Below, one piece after another: positions 56,803 to 64,000 of a stretch of DNA of 64,000 bases. Source of the DNA: Pyronema omphalodes (Eukaryota > Ascomycota > Pezizomycetes > Pezizales > Pyronemataceae); contig JAJJXM010000063.1 in NCBI GenBank assembly GCA_024516155.1, positions 124,001-188,000 of the forward strand. Direction: 5' to 3'. The position numbers and the translations under genes were made by a program. The notes below the pieces were generated by a model, which saw only the letters and a list, made by a program, of their open reading frames with translations, made no database searches and was not told the origin of the DNA. Each line of letters starts with the position of its first letter. Positions within the stretch are counted from its first letter, which is position 1.

Positions 56803-56940
56803 CGGGATGTGGATGTGGGGACGTGGAGGTGGTTATGGAGGTGGTGATGAAGGTGGTGATGAAGGTGGTGATGAAGGCGGTATGGAGGCCGTGGAGGTGG
56901 ATATGGGGGTGGATGTGGATGTGGATGTGGATATGGAAGT
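56803..56940 (+). repeat. GGTGGTGATGAA minisatellite and related GGATGTGG repeats
   Basis: Three tandem copies of the 12-mer GGTGGTGATGAA lie at about 56840-56877, flanked by GGATGTGG and GGTGGATATGG variants. It keeps two overlapping plus-strand frames open (Gly/Asp-rich and Val/Met-rich), which explains the ORFs there. The strand is strongly G-rich with almost no C. Confidence 0.8.
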
Positions 56941-57261
56941 AGCGTTAGGGGATTCTAGTGTTCAGGTTCTAACCCTTGGTCAAGATTCAATACAACGACA
57001 ATATGGTGAAGGGACGAAGAGACTGCAGTTTCAAGATTCGGGGATAAAGGAACGATAGGAGTCGAGGAACATTGGAGTCAAAGAGTAACGGTAGAAAATA
57101 AATTTAAAAAAAATTCTAGATCTTATTCTTGAATTTTTTGGAATGCTAGTAATACAAAATAAAATGCATGATATGATGAAGGAATATTACACTTCTACTT
57201 CTTCTCTACTTGTTCATGTATCCACCACCCCTGCTCCTTGCTCCCGGGCTCGATTGATTAA

Positions 57262-57366
57262 AGACGGCTTAGCTGCCGCTTCACTACGGCTTCGCTGCAA
57301 CTTCGCTATCGCTTCCCTGGGGCTTCACCGGGGCTTCGCCGGGGCTTCGCTGCGCACTCCCGTTTC
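57262..57366. repeat. GGCTTCGC-type short tandem repeats next to a gene end
   Basis: Degenerate copies of CGGCTTCGCTGC / CGGGGCTTCGCC are repeated at 11-17 base spacing, ending 15 bp from the stop codon of the pyruvyltransferase gene. The two purest copies (GGGGCTTCACC, GGGGCTTCGCC) are adjacent near 57318-57340. Confidence 0.6.
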
Positions 57367-57381
57367 CCGCTTCCCGCTCCC

Positions 57382-58783
57382 CTATGCAACATTACCACCA
57401 TCACCCCCCTTCTTCTCCTCCCTCAACCTCTTTTCAAAAAACATCCTCGCAAAATTCTTAGCCTCCTCAATATCCGTAGCAACTCTCGTCGCCGCACAAT
57501 CCTTCGTCCAAGTATCATGAAAATCAATATTCTTCCCCAGTTTCGAATCCATCAAGACATGAGGGGTACCAATGATCGTGGACATAATATGCCCATGCAA
57601 TCTATCCGTAATAACAAAATCCGCACTCCCCAACATTTCAAACCCCTGTATCGCCTTTGCCCAAGCTCTTTGATTCTTCCCCTCTTCTCTTGGTGATTCA
57701 TTAATCCCCGGTGTGTTGGTGAATTTCCAATCAACTTTATTGTAGGTGACGTTTCCCACCTCTCCACCGAGATCTAGAACCCCCTCTCCCATGGGAATAG
57801 AAGAGCTGTTACCAGCGGAGACTTCCCAGTCGTCTCTGGCTAGGATTAACACCTGATGAGTTTTCTTGGTGTTTAACCGAAAATCCGGTCTTGATCCCCA
57901 CATGAAGGCAATATCGGGGGTTAAAATATGCCGAACCTTATTGGCCTCAACATCCACAGCCTTCTGTCCAAACGTATCACTCAACCAATTATAGCTTCTC
58001 TGGTCTCTAGCGGCAAGCTGAAGATCCGGATGGGATCCAAAGGAGGTTTTGGTAAGGTTGATACGATCGGGATGAGTCATATGAATAGACTGAGGAAACG
58101 AACGGATGGGGATGTTGGGGAACATGGAAACCATCTTGATACGAGAAGGTTGGTCTTCCCAGTAAAAGTCGTTGAAGTTTCCTCCGCCGGCTATCAAGAT
58201 GGCGGAATGGGGGGCGTGTGCTTCTAGTTGTGATCGGAATTTTGCAATGTCGCAGTCTTTGTCGGTGAATCGACAGGCTTCCAGAAAGTTGATGCCCATC
58301 ATTGACATTAGGATTTGTTGCGCGGACCAGATGGCTGCGTCGCCTTTGTTTTCGGTTTCTGGAGGGCAGAATGGTATGTTAGAGCGGGGGTTGCTAGTGA
58401 TTGCGTAAAAGTGACTTACCGAGATATCCAAAGACATTTGCGTAGCGGATTCCTTTGAGCTGGGTTTGGTAGGTGGAAATAATTCGTTGTTGGAGATCGT
58501 GAACGATTGGTTCACAGCCGGTGGTGGGAGGTGTGGTTTTGTCGTAGGAGATTGCAATGGCCGGTTTTGAGGATGAGGTATCCGGCTTCACTCCTGTTGA
58601 GGTCTGAGACTTGGTTGCGTCGGTCTGCTGCTGAGAATCCGCCGCCGTCACCGCCGATGAACCTGCCTTTTCTCCATACGCTGGTAAACTGGAGATGGCC
58701 TCGGGAGTGTTGAGAAAGAATAGAGTTGCGAGCAGTAAAAATACTGCAAGCAGTATCGGGGTTAAGCGTTTAGTTGATAGCAT
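57382..58783 (-). CDS. Polysaccharide pyruvyltransferase (Pvg1-like, Golgi type II membrane protein)
   Basis: Two exons, 58420-58783 and 57382-58358, with a 61-bp intron (GTAAGT...CCTCCAG) joined in phase G|AA give 446 residues. Residues 8-24 (TPILLAVFLLLATLFFL) are a signal anchor followed by a Ser/Thr-rich stem, the layout of Golgi glycosyl-modifying enzymes. The catalytic domain (PS_pyruv_trans, PF04230) runs from about 122 to 400: ENKGDAAIW at 124-132, GGGNFNDFYW at 179-188, and ITDRLHGHIMS around 371-381, the conserved core of this family. Enzymes of this family move pyruvate from phosphoenolpyruvate onto sugars as a ketal; fission yeast Pvg1 pyruvylates galactose of N-glycans in the Golgi. 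The acceptor here is unknown. It is divergent from the TPT transporter at 60093. Confidence 0.9.
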
Positions 58784-60092
58784 CGCAGCGATCTGCTGCT
58801 TGTGCTTCTACTTGTTGATGCTGCTGTAAGGTACGATACGAAGCGATGAGTTGTCGATGTTTTCCGATCCGGGATCGCTACGAGGATTGGAGGATTGTCG
58901 GGCCAGCCGCGCTGTTCAGTAATTGGTATTTATTATGATTATCGATTATCGTCGTCGTCGCTTTCGCTTTCGAAAAGGTTGGTTGATGATATTTAAAGAA
59001 GGATCCCCTTTTAACACACAGACACTGCCAACCAGCCAACTCAACCTGTACCACTTAACAAGATATGCCCACCGTATTTACCACCCCCCAAGCACGAGCT
59101 CCTGGTTAGGGGCAATGCTAATGTGGATCCCATCACCCTTCGCCGTTCCGCTACCGCCGCCAATTATCATGCCAAGAGCCAGTTACGGATCCCTAAGCTG
59201 TGGGGCGGCGGATGAATTGGTAATACATATGGCATAGATAATTTGAGAACGTCCTGTCTGTACGAAGACGAAAAAGGAATTATCATTCTACGGTTCGGCC
59301 GTATCAAGTCATCCAAAGGCTGGAGTTTGCCATCCACTCAGGGGTACATATCTTCCTCTCTCAACGCATTTGTCCGTTCTATCACATGACATGGCTTTAA
59401 CTCGATCCAGTTTGACGTTGCTTAGTGTGACGCGTGCTTTCGCCAAGGACGTTGTGTTACATGGCAACGGCCCTAAAGATAAATTAGCCTGACATTTTGC
59501 GTGTTTCTTCGCCAAGGATGTTGTGTTACATGGCAACAGGTCTAACCCTATCTTGCCTACCTTTGCTTCGTGATTCAACCCTTGCCAAGGATTATTCCAA
59601 GCCTGCCGAGACTTCTCCTCTAGCGTACATAAGCCAACTCGCCTTATCAGCGCCCACAGACCCGAGCCTGTGTTTCTGAAACGCCACTTGGGGGCAAGCC
59701 AGCCAAGGACAGAGCGGAAGCGATGATGACCGACCACCGACCACATCGGACAGTTCTCCTGGCCTGGTCTGGGGATGTTGCTGTGCGAAGTTGCTTGAAG
59801 TTTAACGCGTCGAGATTTGAGTTGTGAGGAGATACCATAGCTGTCACTTTGTCATTCCTTCTTTACATCACCTTCATCTACACATCTTCATCGCTCGTTT
59901 TTTGTTCCTTACGCCTCATCGCTCGTTTTCGCAACCCTCATCGCTTGAGGAATATCAGTAATCATAATCCCCTTTGCATCAAGCATCGAGCATCAACTGC
60001 ATTGAGCATCTTGATCGTCTCGTCTCATCTCAGTAATCCGAAAATCCGATAAAAAAAACCCCCCTCCACTCGTTAATCGACGCGCGCGAATC
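58784..60092. promoter_or_regulatory. Divergent intergenic region of the pyruvyltransferase and transporter genes
   Basis: 1309 bp separate the two start codons. No gene is supported. It contains a duplicated 31-bp block (59438-59537) and CT/CA-rich leader sequence before the transporter ATG, including ATCGCTCGTTTT repeated at 59888 and 59918. Confidence 0.5.
59438..59537 (+). repeat. Duplicated TTCGCCAAGG block in the divergent promoter
   Basis: TTTCGCCAAGGACGTTGTGTTACATGGCAAC-type sequence occurs twice, starting at 59439 and 59508 (period 69 bp), with one C/T difference in the core. A pair of identical 30-bp blocks between divergent genes could hold binding sites. Confidence 0.8.
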
Positions 60093-61175
60093 ATGTCAAC
60101 ACCCCCACAACCCCCATCACGATTAAAAGTAATCCTCACAATCCTCTTCCATTCCACCTGTGCCATCAGCGTAACTCTCGTTTCCAAATCCGCCTTAAAC
60201 GGGGCAGATCTTCCAGTAACATTATTAGCCCTTCAAACTTTTGTGAGTGTATGCCTATTAGCAATAATCGGGCGTCCTTTACGATGGATAAGATTCTACC
60301 GTCCACTGAGTGTAAGTTCTTCTTTCCTCCAGTCAATGTAACCTCTGTATCTAATCCCAAACCTCCAACTGTAGGCATGGAAATCCACCCTCCCCCTCAC
60401 CCTCGCCCGTCTCATCGGAATCCTCGCCAAAACCCTCTGTCTAGCAGCCGTCAACGCCTCCTTCTACCAAATCGCCCGCGGCCTCCTCCTCCCCTTCACC
60501 CTGTTACTCTCGCACCTCCTCCTCCATCCGCCACCATATAACCCACCCCTCGCGCTCCTCGCATGCTTCATCGTAATGCTCGGTTTCGCAACCGGCATGA
60601 TCAGCGACATCGGCAGCATGTTAACCTCGACCAAAGGGCTCCTCCTCGGAGTCGGAAGCTCCTTCACAACCGCCGTTGAATCCGTCGTTGTGAAACGATT
60701 CCTAGGAAAAGGTGAAGAAGGCATGTGGCAACTCGTCTTCATGTCTTCCGTAATGCAATTATTTCTCTACCTCCCATTATTTCTTATTTCCGGCGAGGGA
60801 AATGAGTTGGCGAAAATGTCGCCGGAGGTGTTTAGGGGGTTTGTTACAACGGCGTTGGCAACTGGTGTTGCCAGCTTTTGTTTAACCCTCGCCACTTTTT
60901 TGCAGATTAGTGTTACTAGCCCGACTACACATATGATTGTTACTGCGGCTAGAGGTGTGGCGCAGAGTGCGTTGGCGGTGGTGATTTTGAGGGAAAAGGT
61001 CACGGCGGGGAGGGTTATGGGGATGGCGTTTATTTTGGGGGGTTCGATGGCATATGGATGGGCCAAGGATAGGGTTAGGGAGCAGCAGAGAGAGGGTGGT
61101 TATCAGATGGTTGCGAAGGAGGAAGATGTGGAAATGGGGGAGAAGGTACAGGGTCTACAGAATTTGCAAAAGTAA
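60093..61175 (+). CDS. TPT/SLC35-family membrane transporter
   Basis: Two exons, 60093-60311 and 60375-61175, with a 63-bp intron (GTAAGT...TGTAG) in phase 0 joining FYRPLS to AWKSTLP; 339 residues. Hydrophobic segments run throughout (VILTILFHSTCAISVTLV, LLALQTFVSVCLLAI, LLLPFTLLLSHLLL, LALLACFIVMLGFATGM, VMQLFLYLPLFLI, GFVTTALATGVASFCLTLA and others), consistent with ten membrane helices. The stretch NASFYQIARGLLLPF resembles the SFYNVARSL-type motif of GDP-fucose-like SLC35C members, and the end is hydrophilic (QREGGYQMVAKEEDVEM). Members move sugar nucleotides, triose phosphates or phosphoenolpyruvate across Golgi or ER membranes. Substrate cannot be read from the sequence. Its divergent neighbour, a phosphoenolpyruvate-using enzyme, suggests phosphoenolpyruvate as one possibility. 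Confidence 0.87.
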
Positions 61176-62785
61176 TTTATAGTGGTTTGGGTAGAGAAGG
61201 ACGGGGCGGGCGTGAGGGGAGGGGCTTTTGGGATATTTGAGATATCTTGCTTATTTTCTTGGGATATTTTGGGTTAGATAGCTAGAGTTTTTATAGACAA
61301 ATGTAAAAGTAATGCTTGTGAAGAAAAATCAGAGAAGCCGCATCTTATACTTCATACATATATATATCTTACCAAATCGGCTTGCAGAGACACCGTTGCC
61401 TTGGGATGTAGAGACTCTCCGTAACGAAGCTGTGAGAAATAGGACAATGGTAAATGATCTACAATGTGAGGGTTATCTTTAGACATTCCATCTAACTCAC
61501 AGCTTTAGTATCAAAACCATAACCAGCCAAACTCAGTCGCAGAAACATCATTCAATCACAGAATTCAAATCAAAGCCCCAACTATCCCATCACAATCCAT
61601 CACTCCCCTATCACTCTTACCACCAAAAATATTTATTTTCCCAGCGAAAATCATCATATCATACACATGCCACAATAGTAACCAAGAAACAGCTGGGATA
61701 TTCTACTATATTAGTCGAGATTATTATATAAACTAGTCGAACAGAATGATTATTTATCCATTTATTTATTTGATTGCTTTCTTTCTTTATTTAGAGATAC
61801 ATAGACCTCGTCACCCAGGCATGAAAAACCTTTATTTATACCAGAAAAGCAATCTGGATTGGAATAATATGAGAGGCTTGGATTTTTTCTATTTTTTCGT
61901 GATACGGAAGATATTCGATTTTCCTTATCGTTTTGTATTGCGTTTTTTGTTTAGGGTGGATACATGTTTCTACCGATTTTATTTTTGTTTGTGTCTATGA
62001 ATGTAAAAGATAATACTCCTTAAGAGGAATTAGAGGGATGCATAGTGTATTATAGTATTCGATATTAGCTTTTCGAGACACCGTTGCTTGCTTGGAAGTT
62101 GGAGGTATGGAGGCTCCACGAACTGAAGATATGAAAATGGCAGCGGGAAAGCGGGAGATGGTTTATAACGTGAGGGTTGTTTATGGCTATTTTGTTGAAC
62201 AGGCGGCTGGAGTTGTAGTCTTGTAGAATCTTAATAATCCCAACTCGGGGTAGATGGGTCAGCAGGGTATAGAACAAATACATTAACCCCCGAACAAAGT
62301 TCCCGATCACTCATAATTACTCTTCGGTTTGTGAGATTGAGAAGATGGATTATGTAGTCCTAGGGATAAGATTAAAGGGATAAAGAAAGGTGATTGGATA
62401 TCTTATTTTTACTGTGGAGTATTTTTCGTGTTGACGAGTTGGATTGGGTGGTTGTTGGGTTATTTATTTGTTTATTAATTGCAAAATATGCGGGCTGCTC
62501 TTGTATATGAAGCCATGAAGCCGTGAAAATTGAAACGCGGGCAAACGGAAAAGTGGGAAAATGGACAAGTGATTAACAATATAAGATTTGTCTGTACATT
62601 CTATCCAACTCACAGGCGCATTTGTAAAAAGTCAAAACGAACTACATTCCAGTATACAAAGGTGGATCCAATCACAGAACCTAAACCAAAGCTCTCCAAC
62701 TATCTCTTACTCATCCTCATCGCAATCAATTGATCACACACTCATACCTCCCTCCCCCCCTCGCCCTCCCCTCCCTCCCACCACC
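61176..62785. other. Intergenic region with an old segmental duplication
   Basis: No gene is supported. Two related non-coding segments are found: 61377-61600 and 62070-62180 plus 62560-62710 (details under the repeat entry). The ORF at 61746-62000 is AT-driven, with runs of Phe and Tyr, and is not credible. Confidence 0.5.
61377..62710 (+). repeat. Diverged intergenic duplication
   Basis: GAGACACCGTTGC(C)TTG occurs at 61387 and at 62074. Each copy is followed by a short gene-free tract, then AATGTGAGGGTTATCT / AACGTGAGGGTTGTTT. Further on, the blocks CATTC(C/T)ATC(T/C)AACTCACAG, AATCACAGAA and CAAAGC(C/T)C(C/T)...AACTATC appear at 61484-61590 and 62598-62705 in the same order. The copies are collinear but diverged, and the second has an insertion of about 400 bp. 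Confidence 0.6.
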
Positions 62786-63235
62786 TCATCTATACCCCGC
62801 AAAATATTTCGCCACCCCAATCCCCATCCACTGCAACCCCGGTACCGGAAGCCTAGTATTAACCGAACACTTATCACACCGTTTATGAGGCGGATCACAA
62901 TTACGACAGTTCGGAGAGTGCGATTTATTGTAAACAAAATTGCAGCGGCAGCAGCGCCAGAAGGGGCGGCCGGTGCCCGGGTCGACAGCTGCAGGGGTGC
63001 TTGGTTCGTTATTGCGGGAACTGCCGGCTGCGGAGGGATTGCTTGCGCGGGATGAATGGGATTGGCGGGAGCTATGGGATTGGGATTGATTAGATTGGGA
63101 GCTCTGCTGGCTCTGCTGACTCTGACTAGACTGATTGGACCGGGATGATCGATCTGACCGCGAGCTACTAGAGCTTGGGGGGTTTCGTCTAGACAGTGCC
63201 CGTTCGGGATTGCTGTTATAACGGGAATCTGACAT
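62786..63235 (-). CDS. Small Ser/Gln-rich protein with a Cys-rich zinc-binding-like module
   Basis: A single ORF of 149 residues from the ATG at 63235. Residues 1-85 are very rich in Ser, Gln, Arg and Asn (RSNQSSQSQQSQQSSQSNQS) and likely disordered. Residues about 94-128 contain FWRCCRCNFVYN, PNCRNC and KRCDKC, three CxxC pairs arranged like the W-x-C-x-x-C fingers of small fungal proteins related to RanBP2-type fingers. It ends VAKYFAGYR. GTATAG follows the last Gly, so a spliced longer form is conceivable. Function is unknown; a protein- or RNA-binding role is a guess. Confidence 0.72.
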   Translation of the reverse strand: MSDSRYNSNPERALSRRNPPSSSSSRSDRSSRSNQSSQSQQSQQSSQSNQSQSHSSRQSHSSRASNPSAAGSSRNNEPSTPAAVDPGTGRPFWRCCRCNFVYNKSHSPNCRNCDPPHKRCDKCSVNTRLPVPGLQWMGIGVAKYFAGYR

Positions 63236-64000
63236 ATTGTGTTTGAGATGTTGATTTGTTTATGGGATTCTCGGGAAGTGGAACTGGGATGTTGTGGGTG
63301 GTGGGGGCGGGTTGATGCTGTAGTGAGGATTGTTTGAATGTGTACACAAATTTATAGGGATAAACAATGAGATGGAGTATTCTATTCCAGTTGTTTTAGA
63401 ATTGCATTGATGCATTGAATTCGATGATACGATGAATGAGGTGTAAAGATCTGTGCAGGATGAAGGAAAAACGAACTTAGTACTTGGGGTTTAAGCTTCT
63501 CGGTGGCCTTTGAACTTCTCAATTCCCATGATTTGTAGGATAAAGAAAAGAGAAACAAATGAAAGAAGAATGCACTAAAGAAATAACAATGGCTCCCTGA
63601 AATAAGGAAAGATTGGTGACTTAGTGGTCTCCTACCTGTACCGCTTTGCTATATTTATTGTTCTAAGAATTCGACAATACCACTTATCACCCTCTCATCT
63701 TGAAATGAGAAACAGTATTCAGTTGTTCATCTGCTGTTCATCCTTAGTTTTTATCCCGATTGCTGTGATAGACTGTGATGAATGCAGTACAAGACAAGGG
63801 ATTATCGATAGTGCATCATTGCGAGTCACTCGAATCGGTTTTCAATGTACCTAGCTGAATAATCAAATTCCGTTAGTTGATTCAACCCTAAACGCATTTT
63901 TTGATTACAAACTTACTCAGTATTTATACCGTGGGAATCACGCAGATCTGTGGAACCTGATCTCCCCGGCTAAACTACGCTGCCCCCCACCTCCCCCGCG
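63236..64000. other. Upstream region of the Cys-rich gene; right edge of window
   Basis: AT-rich, no supported gene. An ORF at 63624-63854 has a hydrophobic middle but no coding support. Confidence 0.45.

Noticed and set aside
56753..57058. Gly/Asp-rich 101-codon ORF as a protein gene
   Set aside because: It is kept open by the minisatellite; outside the repeat there is no coding character.
58394..58419. C-terminal extension KSLLRNH of a 129-aa protein
   Set aside because: It is intron sequence starting at the GTAAGT donor; the two pieces form one pyruvyltransferase.

Overview
The window looks like a chromosomal segment of a filamentous ascomycete (Pezizomycotina). Introns are short (51-63 bp) with GT...AG ends and CTAAC-type branch sites, the recognisable genes are fungal, and there are Tad1-like LINEs with RNase H, a chromodomain Ty3/Gypsy element and a Harbinger DNA transposon. 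I cannot name the species. There is no prokaryotic signature, and I saw no tRNA, rRNA or CRISPR.

Layout. (1) 1-32.7 kb is a nested transposon graveyard. A decayed PIF/Harbinger element (transposase on +, Myb/SANT-like partner on -) was split by a full-length LINE ('LINE A', 4709-10739) bounded by a perfect 13-bp target-site duplication. To its right lie a minus-strand LINE ('B'), a truncated chromovirus with one LTR, a plus-strand LINE ('D'), a plus-strand LINE ('E') whose ORF1 is interrupted by a solo LTR with 5-bp target duplications, 5'-truncated LINE tails, and two minus-strand LINEs ('F','G'). There are two LINE families. Family 1 (A and its tails) ends in a short hairpin plus an (AAATC)n-like tail. 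Family 2 (B, D, E, F, G) has an A-rich tail where its 3' end is visible (B, G). In both families the ORF2 start overlaps the ORF1 stop by 7-8 nt. (2) 32.7-44 kb is gene-poor and AT-rich. It holds one coiled-coil protein gene, a decayed ~100-bp tandem array that reads as a ~33-residue repeat, a LINE tail relic and a possible hAT relic. (3) 44.6-64 kb is gene territory with six supported genes: a three-exon 1177-aa hypothetical protein, a probable mitochondrial protein, Rrb1/GRWD1, a polysaccharide pyruvyltransferase, a TPT/SLC35-type transporter and a small Cys-rich protein. A short MITE lies between the first two.

How genes may work together. The mitochondrial gene and RRB1 share a 576-bp divergent promoter with an E2F-like site. 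The pyruvyltransferase and the TPT transporter are divergent neighbours across 1.3 kb. Pyruvyltransferases of this family use phosphoenolpyruvate, and some TPT-family transporters carry it into the Golgi, so the pair is a candidate glycan-pyruvylation module. That link is inference. Most LINE/LTR coding regions are broken by stops and frameshifts, many explained by C-to-T or G-to-A changes, so nothing in the transposon block looks autonomous.
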